Assembly: GCF_013839525.1 (NCBI RefSeq)
Contig: NZ_JACDIS010000002.1
Coordinates: 485,053-549,052 of the forward strand
Source: Chthonobacter rhizosphaerae
GTDB taxonomy: Bacteria > Pseudomonadota > Alphaproteobacteria > Rhizobiales > Pleomorphomonadaceae
DNA: 64,000 nt
Direction of reading: 5' to 3'
Under the pieces are notes generated by a model that made no database searches, had not been told where the DNA came from, and saw only the letters and a list, made by a program, of their open reading frames with translations. Made by a program: the position numbers and the translations under genes. Within the stretch, counting starts at the first letter, position 1; the number at the start of each line of letters is the position of its first letter. This document shows, piece after piece, positions 35,270 to 46,319 of this stretch.

Positions 35270-35884
35270 TTGCCGGATCCGATCAGCTGGTCCTTCGTCT
35301 GGCCGTACTATCTGGCGGCGCTCGCCGTCGGCTATCTCCTCGGCTCGATCCCGTTCGGCCTGATCCTGACCCGGGCGGCCGGGCTCGGTGACGTGCGGTC
35401 GATCGGCTCCGGCAACATCGGCGCCACCAACGTGCTGCGCACCGGCCGCAAGGGCCTTGCGGCCGCGACCCTGCTCCTCGACGGCCTGAAGGGCACCGCG
35501 GCGGTCCTGCTCGCCGGGCTCTACGGGCCGGAGACCGCCGTGGTCGCCGGCTTCGGCGCCTTCCTCGGCCACTGCTTCCCGGTGTGGCTGAAATTCAAGG
35601 GCGGCAAGGGGGTGGCAACCTACATCGGCGTCCTGCTCGGCCTGTTCTGGCCGGCGATCTTCATCTTCGCGGCGGTGTGGCTGGCGATGGCCTATTTCGC
35701 GCGCTACTCGTCGCTGGCGGCGCTGACCGCCACCGTCGTGGTGCCGATCGCCCTCTGGTGGTTCGACCGGCCGCAGCTGGCGCAGCTGTTCGCGCTGCTC
35801 AGCGTGCTGGTCTGGATCAAGCACCACGGCAACATCCGCAAGCTCCTCGCCGGCACCGAGCACAAGATCGGCCACAAGACGTGA
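35270..35884 (+). CDS. plsY: Glycerol-3-phosphate acyltransferase PlsY
   Basis: Membrane acyltransferase that uses acyl phosphate to make lysophosphatidate, the first step of phospholipid synthesis. It has 204 residues with about five hydrophobic helices and the three PlsY motifs: 'GSIPFGLI', '[11 protein letters not shown]' and '[10 protein letters not shown]'. The start is TTG 35270, about 10 nt after GGGGGA. Its stop overlaps the dprA GTG start by four bases. Confidence 0.95.
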   Translation: MPDPISWSFVWPYYLAALAVGYLLGSIPFGLILTRAAGLGDVRSIGSGNIGATNVLRTGRKGLAAATLLLDGLKGTAAVLLAGLYGPETAVVAGFGAFLGHCFPVWLKFKGGKGVATYIGVLLGLFWPAIFIFAAVWLAMAYFARYSSLAALTATVVVPIALWWFDRPQLAQLFALLSVLVWIKHHGNIRKLLAGTEHKIGHKT

Positions 35885-37026
35885 GCGAGCCCTCGGCATC
35901 CGGCGGAGTGCGGTTGTCGAGATCCCAGAAGGTGGACTGGCTCCGGCTCATCCGCGCGGAGAACGTGGGGCCGACCACGTTCCGCAGCCTCCTCAACCAT
36001 TACGGGTCCGCCTCGGCGGCCCTGCAGGCCCTGCCCGAGATGGCGCGCCGGGGCGGCGGCCAGCGGGCGCTGCGCATCCCGACCCAGGCGGAGGCGGAGG
36101 CGGAGTACGACCGGACGCTGGCGGCGGGCGCCCGGATCGTGGCGCTCGGCGAGGAGGACTTTCCGCCGCGCCTGCGCGACATCCCGACCGCGCCGCCGAT
36201 CGTGGCGGTCCGCGGCGGCGCGGACGTGCTGCGGCGGCCGGCCGTGGCGATCGTCGGGTCGCGGAACGCGTCGATCCCGGGCCTGAAGATGGCGGAGCGG
36301 ATCGCCCGGGGGCTCGGCGACCGCGGCTACGTGGCGGTGTCCGGCCTCGCCCGCGGGATCGACGCCGCCGCCCACCGGGCGTCGCTCGACACCGGGACGG
36401 TGGCGGTGGTGGCGGGCGGCATCGACCATCTCTATCCGGAGGAGCACGCGACCCTGCGCGACGAGATCCTGGAGAAGGGCGGCGCGATCGTCAGCGAGAT
36501 GCCGTTCGGCTGGGTGCCGCGGGCGCAGGACTTCCCCCGGCGCAACCGCATCGTCTCGGGCATGAGCCTCGGGGTCGTCGTCGTGGAGGCGACCGCCAAG
36601 TCTGGGACGCTGCACACCGTGCGGTTCGCCCTGGAACAGGGGCGCGACGTGTTCGCCGTGCCGGGCAGCCCGCTCGACCCGCGGGCGGAGGGGACGAACC
36701 GGCTGATCCGCGACGGCGCCCGCCTCGTGACGTCGGCGGCGGACGTTGCGGAAGAGCTGGAGCCGCTCCGCGCCCGCGTGCCGGACGCCTTCTCGTGGAG
36801 CGACGGCCTGAGCGACCCCGACGAGGACGGAGCCGATCCGGACCAGGTGGACGACGCCGTCCGCGCCCTGGTGCTGTCGGCGCTCGGGCCCGTGCCGACG
36901 GCGGTGGACGACATCGTGCTCCACACCGGGCTGAAATCGAGAGTGGTGTCGATCGCGCTCGTGGAACTCACCCTCGCCGGACGGCTGGAACGCCACAGCA
37001 ACCAGCTGGTGTCGCTATTGCGCTGA
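35881..37026 (+). CDS. dprA: DNA-processing protein DprA
   Basis: Binds incoming single-stranded DNA and loads RecA in natural transformation. It has 381 residues. The Rossmann-like DprA domain has 'AIVGSRNAS', '[13 protein letters not shown]', '[11 protein letters not shown]' and '[11 protein letters not shown]', followed by 'EATAKSGTL'. A C-terminal winged-helix (DprA_WH-like, '[22 protein letters not shown]') and an acidic linker ([14 protein letters not shown]) precede the end. The start is GTG 35881, overlapping plsY; the plsY-dprA-topA order is typical of Alphaproteobacteria. Confidence 0.95.
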   Translation: MSEPSASGGVRLSRSQKVDWLRLIRAENVGPTTFRSLLNHYGSASAALQALPEMARRGGGQRALRIPTQAEAEAEYDRTLAAGARIVALGEEDFPPRLRDIPTAPPIVAVRGGADVLRRPAVAIVGSRNASIPGLKMAERIARGLGDRGYVAVSGLARGIDAAAHRASLDTGTVAVVAGGIDHLYPEEHATLRDEILEKGGAIVSEMPFGWVPRAQDFPRRNRIVSGMSLGVVVVEATAKSGTLHTVRFALEQGRDVFAVPGSPLDPRAEGTNRLIRDGARLVTSAADVAEELEPLRARVPDAFSWSDGLSDPDEDGADPDQVDDAVRALVLSALGPVPTAVDDIVLHTGLKSRVVSIALVELTLAGRLERHSNQLVSLLR

Positions 37027-37096
37027 CGCGGGCGGGCTGAGGCACGATCTTCAGGACGTGGTCGAGGCCAGAGCGGTGTTCGATCTCCGAGGGGGA

Positions 37097-37339
37097 TCAA
37101 TCCTCCATCGGCGGAGGAATGCGCGGCCGCACCTTGACCGTCGGGGCCTTCGGCACGACCTGTAGGGCTGGCCGGTCGCCGATCGCGGCGGCCGCCTCCT
37201 CCCTTGCCATCTCCAGGAGATAGGCCAGGACCTTGAGACCGGCGCCGTCAGCCATCCGGCTGAGCTCCTGGCTCATACGCTCGATGTATTCGACGCGCTC
37301 GCGCTGTCCAGTCGTCAAGCCGCCCGTGCCTCGTTCCAT
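37097..37339 (-). CDS. Conserved small hypothetical protein
   Basis: An 80-residue protein, mostly helical and charged (TTGQRERVEYIERMSQELSRM), with a Pro-rich tail (KAPTVKVRPRIPPP). It lies on the minus strand between dprA and topA. It resembles short proteins seen between dprA and topA in other Hyphomicrobiales, but I cannot name a function. The codon pattern fits coding DNA, and ATG 37339 follows a modest GGACC. A possible promoter lies at 37426-37455. Confidence 0.65.
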   Translation of the reverse strand: MERGTGGLTTGQRERVEYIERMSQELSRMADGAGLKVLAYLLEMAREEAAAAIGDRPALQVVPKAPTVKVRPRIPPPMED

Positions 37340-37425
37340 GTGGAAGGTCCGTGAAGGTGTCCGTGGATGCGATGCATATGACGAAACTTGCGATTCAGCT
37401 ACTACATTGACGCAACCGCCGGTAG

Positions 37426-37455
37426 GGTTTACTGCTCATAAGTGCCAATTGTCAA
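37426..37455 (-). promoter_or_regulatory. Candidate sigma-70-like promoter for the small hypothetical gene
   Basis: On the minus strand TTGACA (37455-37450) is followed 18 nt later by TAAACC (37431-37426). The -35 is a perfect match; the -10 is only half conserved, as is common in Alphaproteobacteria. It lies about 85 nt upstream of ATG 37339. A second TTGACG on the plus strand (37407-37412) could serve topA. Confidence 0.35.
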
Positions 37456-37633
37456 GTCCACACGCCTGGGGCGCATTGTGAATGTCGCAGCCCGGTGTGG
37501 CCGCCCGCACCTTGACCCCGACGCCAGTTGTCTTCCATTGAGTGACCAAGGGGCGAATGCCGCCGCACGCTTGCCGACCGGGCGCGTGCGGCGACGCCAT
37601 CCATTCCCCGACCAACGCGAGTGACGAGAGCCG

Positions 37634-40381
37634 ATGAACGTCGTGATCGTGGAATCGCCTGCGAAGGCGAAGACCATCAACAAATATCTCGGCCGGGATT
37701 ACACGGTACTCGCGTCCTATGGTCACGTGCGCGATCTGCCGGCCAAGGACGGTTCGGTCGACCCGGACGCCGACTTCGCGATGCAGTGGGAGGTGGACGG
37801 CAAGTCGTCCAAGCGCCTGTCCGACATCGCCGCCGCGGTGAAGACCGCCGACCGCCTGATCCTTGCAACCGACCCGGACCGCGAGGGCGAGGCGATCTCC
37901 TGGCACGTGCTGGAGGTCCTCAACGCCAAGAAGGTGCTGAAGGGCAAGCCGGTGCAGCGGGTGGTGTTCAACGCCATCACCAAGCAGGCCGTGCTCGACG
38001 CCATGGCCAAGCCGCGCGACATCGACACGCCGCTGGTGGAGGCCTACCTGGCCCGCCGGGCGCTGGACTATCTCGTGGGCTTCACCCTGTCGCCGGTGCT
38101 CTGGCGCAAGCTGCCGGGCGCACGGTCGGCGGGGCGGGTGCAGTCGGTGGCGCTGCGCCTCGTCTGCGACCGCGAGAACGAGATCGAGACCTTCGTCCCG
38201 CAGGAATACTGGACCATCCTCGCCCGGCTGGCGACGCCGGCCGGCGAGGAGTTCGAGGCCCGCATCTCCGAGTGGGCCGGCAAGAAGACCGGCCGCCTGG
38301 ACGTGAAGGACGAGGCGAGCGCCACGGCGATTCGCGCCTTCCTGGAGCGCGCCACGTACAAGGTGGGCTCGGTCGAGGCCCGGCCGCAGAAGCGCAACCC
38401 CTACCCGCCCTTCACCACCTCGACCCTCCAGATGGAGGCTTCGCGCAAGCTCGGCTTCTCGGCCCAGCGCACCATGCAGGTGGCGCAGCGGCTCTATGAA
38501 GGCGTCGACGTGGGCGGCGAGACGGTCGGCCTCATCACCTACATGCGGACCGACGGCGTGCAGATCGCCCCGGAGGCGATCGCCGCCACCCGCAAGGTGA
38601 TCGCGGCCGAGTATGGCGAACGCTATCTGCCGGAGAAGCCGCGCCTCTATTCCACCAAGGCGAAGAACGCCCAGGAGGCCCACGAGGCCATCCGGCCGAC
38701 CGACCTGTCGCGCCTGCCGAAGGCGGTGGCGCGCTTCATGGAGGACGAGCAGGCCAGGCTCTACGAGCTGATCTGGAAGCGCACGGTCGCCAGCCAGATG
38801 GAGAGCGCCGACTTCGAGCGCACCACGGCCGACATCGTCGCCAGCGCGGGCGGCGAGACGGCAGGCCTGCGGGCCACCGGCCAGGTGCTGAAGTTCGACG
38901 GCTTCCTGAAGCTCTACACCGAGAGCAAAGACGACGAGGACGACGAGGAGGGCGGCCGCCTGCCGAAGATGGCCGCCGGCGACGCCCTGGCGCGGCGCGG
39001 CATTACGGCGACCCAGCACTTCACCGAGCCGCCGCCGCGCTTCACCGAAGCGACGCTGGTGAAGAAGATGGAGGAGCTTGGCATCGGCCGGCCGTCCACC
39101 TACGCGGCGACGCTGGCGACCTTGCGCGACCGGGAATACGTGACGGTCGACAAGAAGCGCCTCGTGCCGTCGGACAAGGGCCGGCTGGTGACGGCCTTCC
39201 TGGAAAGCTTCTTCGAACGCTGGGTGGAGTACGACTTCACCGCCAACCTGGAGGAGGAGCTGGACAAGATCTCCTCCGGCGACCTGGACTGGCGCGAGGT
39301 TCTGCGGCGGTTCTGGCAGACCTTCTCCGCCCATGTGGCGGAGGTGAAGGACCTGCGCGTCAGCCAGGTGCTCGACGCGCTCAACGAGGAACTGGCGGCC
39401 CACGTCTTCCCGGCGCGCGCGGACGGCTCCGACCCGCGCACCTGCCAGGTGTGCGGCACCGGCCGGCTGTCGCTGAAGCTCGGCAAGTTCGGCGCCTTCA
39501 TCGGCTGCTCCAACTATCCGGAATGCCGCTACACGCGCCAGCTCGGCACGGGCGAGGACCAGACCGAGGGCCTGGGCGGCGACGGCACGAAGCTGCTCGG
39601 CACCGATCCGAAGACGGGTCTCGACGTGACGCTCCGCGCCGGCCGGTTCGGGCCCTACGTGCAGCTCGGCGAAGGGGACAAGCCCAAGCGGGCCTCCCTG
39701 CCGCGCGGCTGGTCGGCGGACGCGATGGACCTGGAGAAGGCGCTGCGCCTGCTGGAGCTGCCCCGGCAGGTGGGCGAGCATCCGGAAACGGGCAAGGCCA
39801 TCGAGGCGAACATCGGCCGCTACGGACCCTACATCGCCCATGACGGCGTCTACGCGAACCTCGACTCGGTGGACGAGGTGTTCACGGTCGGCCTCAACCG
39901 GGCCGTCGCCGTGCTGGCGGAAAAGAAGGAGAAGGGCGCGCGCGCCCGGGCGACGCCGGCGGCCCTGAAGTCGCTCGGCGACCACCCGGAGGGCGGCGAA
40001 ATCACCGTGCGGGACGGCCGCTACGGGCCGTACGTCGCCTGGGGCAAGGTCTACGCCACACTGCCGAAGGGCAAGGACCCGCAATCGGTGACCGTCGAGG
40101 AGGCGCTGCCGCTGTTGGCCGAGAAGGCCGGCAAGTCGCCGGGCAAGAAGCCCGCCAAGGCGAAGGCGGCGACCGGCGCGAAGGCGTCCACGGGCGGCGC
40201 GAAGTCGGCGACCGGCGTGACGTCCACGGGCGCGAAGGCGGCGGCCAAGGCGGGCGCAGCGGGCAAGGCGGGCGCGGCCGCGAAGGCGGGCGCGGCGGCG
40301 AAGCGTCCGGCCGGCACGAAGGCCGCGGCCGCGCCGAAGGCCGACGCCCCGGTCCGCGCCAGGAAGGCGGCGGCCGACTGA
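37634..40381 (+). CDS. topA: DNA topoisomerase I
   Basis: Type IA topoisomerase relaxing negative supercoils, 915 residues. The Toprim domain is at residues 1-120 ('VESPAKAKTI', 'ATDPDREGEAI'). The active Tyr is in 'LITYMRTDG' near residue 300. A four-cysteine zinc ribbon is near 600 (CQVCG...GCSNYPEC). Further 'FGPYVQLGEG'/'YGPYIAHDGV'/'YGPYVAWGKV' topoisomerase C-terminal repeats follow. The last 80 residues are an Ala/Lys/Gly-rich tail resembling a histone H1-like or eukaryotic-like DNA-binding tail, which is common in Alphaproteobacteria and variable in length. Confidence 0.97.
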   Translation: MNVVIVESPAKAKTINKYLGRDYTVLASYGHVRDLPAKDGSVDPDADFAMQWEVDGKSSKRLSDIAAAVKTADRLILATDPDREGEAISWHVLEVLNAKKVLKGKPVQRVVFNAITKQAVLDAMAKPRDIDTPLVEAYLARRALDYLVGFTLSPVLWRKLPGARSAGRVQSVALRLVCDRENEIETFVPQEYWTILARLATPAGEEFEARISEWAGKKTGRLDVKDEASATAIRAFLERATYKVGSVEARPQKRNPYPPFTTSTLQMEASRKLGFSAQRTMQVAQRLYEGVDVGGETVGLITYMRTDGVQIAPEAIAATRKVIAAEYGERYLPEKPRLYSTKAKNAQEAHEAIRPTDLSRLPKAVARFMEDEQARLYELIWKRTVASQMESADFERTTADIVASAGGETAGLRATGQVLKFDGFLKLYTESKDDEDDEEGGRLPKMAAGDALARRGITATQHFTEPPPRFTEATLVKKMEELGIGRPSTYAATLATLRDREYVTVDKKRLVPSDKGRLVTAFLESFFERWVEYDFTANLEEELDKISSGDLDWREVLRRFWQTFSAHVAEVKDLRVSQVLDALNEELAAHVFPARADGSDPRTCQVCGTGRLSLKLGKFGAFIGCSNYPECRYTRQLGTGEDQTEGLGGDGTKLLGTDPKTGLDVTLRAGRFGPYVQLGEGDKPKRASLPRGWSADAMDLEKALRLLELPRQVGEHPETGKAIEANIGRYGPYIAHDGVYANLDSVDEVFTVGLNRAVAVLAEKKEKGARARATPAALKSLGDHPEGGEITVRDGRYGPYVAWGKVYATLPKGKDPQSVTVEEALPLLAEKAGKSPGKKPAKAKAATGAKASTGGAKSATGVTSTGAKAAAKAGAAGKAGAAAKAGAAAKRPAGTKAAAAPKADAPVRARKAAAD

Positions 40382-40415
40382 CGCCCGGCCGGACCGCGCG
40401 AAAAGCGGCCGGGCG
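40382..40415. other. GC-rich stem-loop downstream of topA
   Basis: A perfect 10-bp inverted repeat (40382-40391 and 40406-40415) with a 14-nt loop starts just after the topA stop codon. There is no T-tract on either side, so it is more likely an mRNA 3'-stabilising structure or weak terminator than a true intrinsic terminator. Confidence 0.5.
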
Positions 40416-40564
40416 CCCATGCGGCTTCCGAACGAAGGCGACGCGCCAGAGTTCTTCTGGAACCACGGGGCCGGAGCGGGCGGCCCGGAGCGCAGCGCGA
40501 TAGCGACCGCGACAGCCCCTACCGGGTCCGCTAATCTCTGCATCCGACCAGAAGGGACGCGGAA

Positions 40565-42859
40565 TTGGCCAGACGAATCGGACACGACGACGCTTCGCAC
40601 AGGTTCGCCCCGGACCGGGAGACGGTCCTGCGCTTCATCACCGACAACCCGTCCAGGGCCACCAAGCGCGACATCGCCAAGGCCTTCGACGTGAAGGGCG
40701 AGGCCCGCGTCGAGCTGAAGCGGCTTCTCAAGGAGCTGGAGGGCGAAGGGCTGATCGAGCGGCGCTCCAAGCGCCTGTCGAAGCCCGGCGCGCTGCCGAC
40801 CGTGCTGGTGTGCGAGGTCGTCTCCCGCGACGACGACGGCGACATCTACGCCGAGCCCGCCACCTGGGACGAGGACAACGGCCCGCCGCCGAAGCTGCTG
40901 GTGCTCGGCAAGGCGGGCCGGCGCCAGGAGGGCGGTGTCAACCCGGGCATCGGCGACCGCATCCTCGCCCGCGTCTCGGACATGCCGCGCGGCTACGAGG
41001 CGCTCGCGCGGGCGGCCGTCCGGCCGATCAAGCTCCTGGAGCGGAAGGCGGACAGCGTGATGGGCGTCGTTCGCCGCACCGCCGGCGGCGCGCGCGTGAC
41101 GCCGATCTCCAAGAAGCAGCAACACGAGTTCATCATCGACGAAGCGCACCTGAACGGCGCCGAGGACGGCGACCTCGTCACCCTCGACGTGCACCGCGCC
41201 GGCCGCTACGGCCTGCCGCAGGCGAAGGTGCGCGAGCGGGTGGGATCGATGAAGTCGGAGAAGGCGGTCTCCATGATCGCCATCCTGGCGAACGAGATTC
41301 CTTACGTCTTCCCCGACGCGGTGGTCGCCGAGGCGGAGGCGGCGGAGCCCGCCACCATGGCCGGCCGGGAGGACTGGCGCGAACTCGCGCTCGTCACCAT
41401 CGACCCGCCGGACGCCAAGGACCACGACGACGCGGTCCACGCGGAGCCGGACCCGGACCCGGCCAACCCGGGCGGCGTGATCGTCACCGTGGCGATCGCG
41501 GACGTGGCGGCCTACGTCCGGCCGAACAGCGCGCTCGACAAGGAGGCGCTGAAGCGCGGCAACTCGGTCTACTTCCCGGACCGGGTCATCCCGATGCTGC
41601 CTGAGAGGATCTCCAACGATCTCTGCTCGCTGAAGGAGGGCGTCGACCGCCCTGCCCTCGCGGTCCGGATGATCTTCAGCGCCGACGGCTACAAGCGCCG
41701 CCACAGCTTCCACCGCATCATGATGCGGTCGGCCGCGAAACTCTCCTACCAGCAGGCGCAGGCGGCCATCGACGGGCGGCCGGACGACAAGACCGGGCCG
41801 CTGCTGGACCCGATCCTCCGACCGCTCTGGGACGGATACGCCATCCTCCACAAGGGGCGCACCGAACGCGAGCCGCTCGACCTGGACCTGCCCGAGCGCA
41901 AGATCCTCCTGAAGCCCGACGGGACCGTCGACCGGGTGATGGTTCCGGAGCGCCTGGACGCCCACAAGCTGATCGAAGAGTTCATGATCCAGGCGAACGT
42001 GGCGGCGGCGGAGACGCTGGAGGCGAAGAAGTCGCCGCTCGTCTACCGGATCCACGACCAACCGTCGCCGACCAAGCTGGACGCCCTGTCGGAATTCCTG
42101 TCGTCGCTCGACCTGAAGATCGCCAAACAGGGCAACCTGACGCCGAGCCTGTTCAACCGGCTGCTGACGCGGGTGGAGACCCACCCGAACGCCCAGCTGA
42201 TCAACGAGGTCGTGCTGCGCTCCCAGAGCCAGGCGGAATACTCGCCGCTGAACATCGGCCACTTCGGCCTGAACCTCCGGCGCTACGCCCACTTCACCTC
42301 GCCGATCCGGCGATACGCGGACCTGATCGTCCACCGGGCTCTCGTGCGGGCGCTCGGGCTTGGCGACGACGGCCTGCCGGACGGCATCGAGGACCGGCTG
42401 GACCGGATCGCGGCGGACATCTCGGCGGCCGAGCGGCGGGCCATGCAGGCGGAGCGGGAGACGATCGACCGGCTGATCGCCGAATGGCTGTCCGACCGGA
42501 TCGGCTCCACGTTCAAGGGCCGGATCGCCGGCGTCACCAAGGCCGGGCTGTTCGTGAAGCTGGTGGACACGGGCGCGGACGGCTTCGTGCCCGCCTCCAC
42601 GATCGGGTCGGACTACTACGCCTATGACGAGATCCGCCACGCCCTGGTCGGCTCGCGGACGGGCGAAACCTATCAGCTCGGCGACACGGTGGAGGTGAAG
42701 CTGGTGGAGGTGGCGCCGCTCGCCGGGGCGATGCGGTTCGAGGTCCTGTCGGACGGCCGGCAGGGCCGCCCGCTCGCCCGGTCGCGGCTGAGGGCCGGCA
42801 ACCGTTCCGAGCGGCCCGAGACGAAGCGCAAGACCTACGGCCCGCGCCGCGGGCGGTGA
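40565..42859 (+). CDS. rnr: Ribonuclease R
   Basis: 3'-5' exoribonuclease degrading structured RNA, 764 residues. The order is N-terminal helix-turn-helix (TKRDIAKAFDV, ELKRLLKELEGEGLIERR), cold-shock domains, the RNB catalytic domain with its Asp cluster ('TIDPPDAKDHDDAVHAE', near residues 280-296) and 'YFPDRVIPMLPERISNDLCSL'-type text, then an S1 domain ('FKGRIAGVTKAGLFVKL'). The start is TTG 40565 with AGAAGGGA about 7 nt upstream. topA-rnr adjacency is typical of Hyphomicrobiales. Confidence 0.95.
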   Translation: MARRIGHDDASHRFAPDRETVLRFITDNPSRATKRDIAKAFDVKGEARVELKRLLKELEGEGLIERRSKRLSKPGALPTVLVCEVVSRDDDGDIYAEPATWDEDNGPPPKLLVLGKAGRRQEGGVNPGIGDRILARVSDMPRGYEALARAAVRPIKLLERKADSVMGVVRRTAGGARVTPISKKQQHEFIIDEAHLNGAEDGDLVTLDVHRAGRYGLPQAKVRERVGSMKSEKAVSMIAILANEIPYVFPDAVVAEAEAAEPATMAGREDWRELALVTIDPPDAKDHDDAVHAEPDPDPANPGGVIVTVAIADVAAYVRPNSALDKEALKRGNSVYFPDRVIPMLPERISNDLCSLKEGVDRPALAVRMIFSADGYKRRHSFHRIMMRSAAKLSYQQAQAAIDGRPDDKTGPLLDPILRPLWDGYAILHKGRTEREPLDLDLPERKILLKPDGTVDRVMVPERLDAHKLIEEFMIQANVAAAETLEAKKSPLVYRIHDQPSPTKLDALSEFLSSLDLKIAKQGNLTPSLFNRLLTRVETHPNAQLINEVVLRSQSQAEYSPLNIGHFGLNLRRYAHFTSPIRRYADLIVHRALVRALGLGDDGLPDGIEDRLDRIAADISAAERRAMQAERETIDRLIAEWLSDRIGSTFKGRIAGVTKAGLFVKLVDTGADGFVPASTIGSDYYAYDEIRHALVGSRTGETYQLGDTVEVKLVEVAPLAGAMRFEVLSDGRQGRPLARSRLRAGNRSERPETKRKTYGPRRGR

Positions 42860-42917
42860 CCGGCCGGTGGATGCGAGCCGGGCGGGATCCGACCCGGCTC
42901 GGTCCAGGATCGTCCGG

Positions 42918-44201
42918 TCAGGTCTCGGGTCTCGGCGTCGGCAGGACCGGCGTCCCCGGATCGCGCTTCGGCGCACCCTCCAGAAGATCGAGCGGGTCGC
43001 CTTCAGCCTCCTCGACGGCGGCCTCGGTGGGCGCGGTCGCATCCGGCTCGCGCTGGTCCACCGCGCCGGTGGCGGCGCGCTGGCGTTCGATGGCGCGCCA
43101 GGCGGCCACGTTCCGGTTGTGCTCGGCGAGGCTGCCGGCGAAGACGTGCCCGCCCGTGCCGTCGGCGACGAAGTAGAGATCCTTGGTGGTCGAGGGGGTC
43201 GCGACCGCCTCCAGGGCCGCGCGGCCCGGGTTGGCGATCGGTCCGGGCGGGAGGCCGTTGATCTGGTAGGTGTTGTACGCCGTCCGGGCGTCGATGTCGG
43301 ACCGCCGGATCGGCCGGCCGAGCGTGCCCTCCCCGCCGACGATGCCGTAGATGATCGTCGGGTCGGACTGCAGGCGCATGTTGGAGCGCAGCCGGTTGAT
43401 GAACACGGAAGCGACGCGCGGCCGCTCGTCGGCGCGGCCGGTCTCCTTCTCGACGATGGACGCCAGCGTGACGAGCTGCTGGGGCGTCTCGATCGGGATG
43501 TCCTTGTTGCGATTCGCCCAGATGTCGCGCACGGCGCGCTCGTGGGCGGCCTGCATCTGGGCGAGGATCTGCTTGCGGGTGGTGCCGCGCGAGAACTTGT
43601 AGGTCTCCGGCAGGAGCGTGCCCTCGGCCGGGATCTCGTCCACCTCGCCGGTCAGCATGGGATGCTCGCGCAGGCGGTTCACGATCTGCCGGGAGGTGAG
43701 ACCTTCCGGGACGGTGACGGTGTGCAGAATGGCCTTGCCGGAGACGAGGAGGTCCATGACCTCCCGCATGCTGACGCCGGGCGCGAAGGCGTACTCGCCC
43801 GCCTTCAGCCGGGCGGTCTGCCGGTAGGCGGTGATGCCGCCCATGAACACGTAGCGGTCGGCGATCACGCCCTCCCGCTCCAGCGTGTCGGCGATCGCCT
43901 GCAGGCCCGAGCCGCTCGGCACCAGCACGGCCTTCTCGGTGGTCAGCGGTCCCTTGGCGTCGAACTCGGACTTGCCCCAGTAGAGCACGCCGCCGATGCC
44001 GAGGGCGGCCAGCACCAGGATGGTGAGGAGCGCGTTGAGCGCCACGACCAGCGGGTTGCGCACCCGCTCGGAGCGGAGCGGCGGCGCTGGCGCGAGTTCC
44101 GGCGTGATCGCCTCGCGGGGGCTCTTCGGATTGATGCGGCTCGGCGACTGCGGCGGCTCGGGGCGGTCGCCGACCGGGGCGTTGTGCGAAGTGTCGTCCA
44201 T
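42918..44201 (-). CDS. mltG: Endolytic murein transglycosylase MltG
   Basis: Cuts nascent peptidoglycan and sets glycan strand length, 427 residues. It has a cytoplasmic N-terminus, one transmembrane helix (about 50-72), a LysM-like segment and a YceG catalytic domain with the catalytic Glu in 'LASIVEKETG'. Other landmarks are 'LLPETYKF' and 'YNTYQINGLPPGPIANPG'. The C-terminus has a Pro/Ala/Asp-rich tail. It follows fabF in the fatty acid cluster, the typical alphaproteobacterial position. Confidence 0.95.
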   Translation of the reverse strand: MDDTSHNAPVGDRPEPPQSPSRINPKSPREAITPELAPAPPLRSERVRNPLVVALNALLTILVLAALGIGGVLYWGKSEFDAKGPLTTEKAVLVPSGSGLQAIADTLEREGVIADRYVFMGGITAYRQTARLKAGEYAFAPGVSMREVMDLLVSGKAILHTVTVPEGLTSRQIVNRLREHPMLTGEVDEIPAEGTLLPETYKFSRGTTRKQILAQMQAAHERAVRDIWANRNKDIPIETPQQLVTLASIVEKETGRADERPRVASVFINRLRSNMRLQSDPTIIYGIVGGEGTLGRPIRRSDIDARTAYNTYQINGLPPGPIANPGRAALEAVATPSTTKDLYFVADGTGGHVFAGSLAEHNRNVAAWRAIERQRAATGAVDQREPDATAPTEAAVEEAEGDPLDLLEGAPKRDPGTPVLPTPRPET

Positions 44202-44346
44202 GGCCGTGTCCGGTTCCGATCTGTGCTCCGGGAGGCCCGCCGGGGGCAGGCCTCCGCGATCGTCAGCTCAGGTCGAGGCTATCGACCATTATGGCGAAAC
44301 GGCGAAACCGCCCATTTCGCGTGCACACAGCATATTTCGCGCGCCC

Positions 44347-45612
<1,266 letters not shown>

Positions 45613-45798
45613 ACGCGGAACGCCTCCATGCGAGAATCAGAACCGGAGCGGCGTCAGGCGCCTGCCCGGGCCATATGGGGATGCACGGCGGGAACCTCAA
45701 ACGTCAACGGGGGCGGACGCCGGTGAACGGAGACCCGTTCGCCATTCGCCACCCCCGGGGACAGTCCGGATCGATGGAACCGCCGGGATCCGGAAGGA

Positions 45799-46035
45799 TC
45801 AGCCGGTGGCCTTCTCGAGGAACTTGACCGCGTCGCCGACCGTCAGGATGGTCTCGGCGGCATCGTCCGGGATCTCGACGCCGAACTCTTCCTCGAAGGC
45901 CATCACGAGCTCGACCGTGTCGAGCGAGTCGGCGCCCAGGTCCTCGATGAAGGAGGCTTCCAGGGTGACCTTCTCGGCATCCACGCCGAGATGCTCGACC
46001 ACGATCTTCTTCACGCGCTCAGCGACATCGCTCAT
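45799..46035 (-). CDS. acpP: Acyl carrier protein
   Basis: A 78-residue acidic four-helix protein that carries acyl chains on phosphopantetheine. The attachment site is Ser 37 in '[18 protein letters not shown]'. It starts at ATG 46035 after GAGGAT. The order fabG-acpP-fabF is standard. The 284-bp gap to fabG probably holds a separate promoter; acpP is normally transcribed at high level. Confidence 0.98.
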   Translation of the reverse strand: MSDVAERVKKIVVEHLGVDAEKVTLEASFIEDLGADSLDTVELVMAFEEEFGVEIPDDAAETILTVGDAVKFLEKATG

Positions 46036-46319
46036 CTTAGGAGATCCTCATGTTGCTAAAGGATATTGAGAACGGGATTTGAATTCGGATCGGGACGTGG
46101 ACGTCGGCCGCCACTCAGGTCGTTGCCGATCCGAGCGCGGATCGAGCGGCCGTCCCGATCACCGGAGCGATGGGTCCGGAGAGGTAGGTTCCCATTGTAT
46201 CGCTGGCGTCTCCCGAACGGATCGGCGGCTTGGTATCACACTTCCGCCGCGTTGACCAGTGTGGGAGGCGCCCTGCCCCGGCCCGCGCGCGCACCCCGGC
46301 CGCGCGCGGAAAAACGGTG

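Noticed and set aside
37436..43042. A minus-strand open frame of more than 1800 codons opposite topA and rnr
   Set aside because: It is an antisense shadow. GC-rich third positions of the two plus-strand genes remove stop codons on the other strand. Its His/Arg/Val/Leu-rich translation has no domain, and topA and rnr are clearly real.
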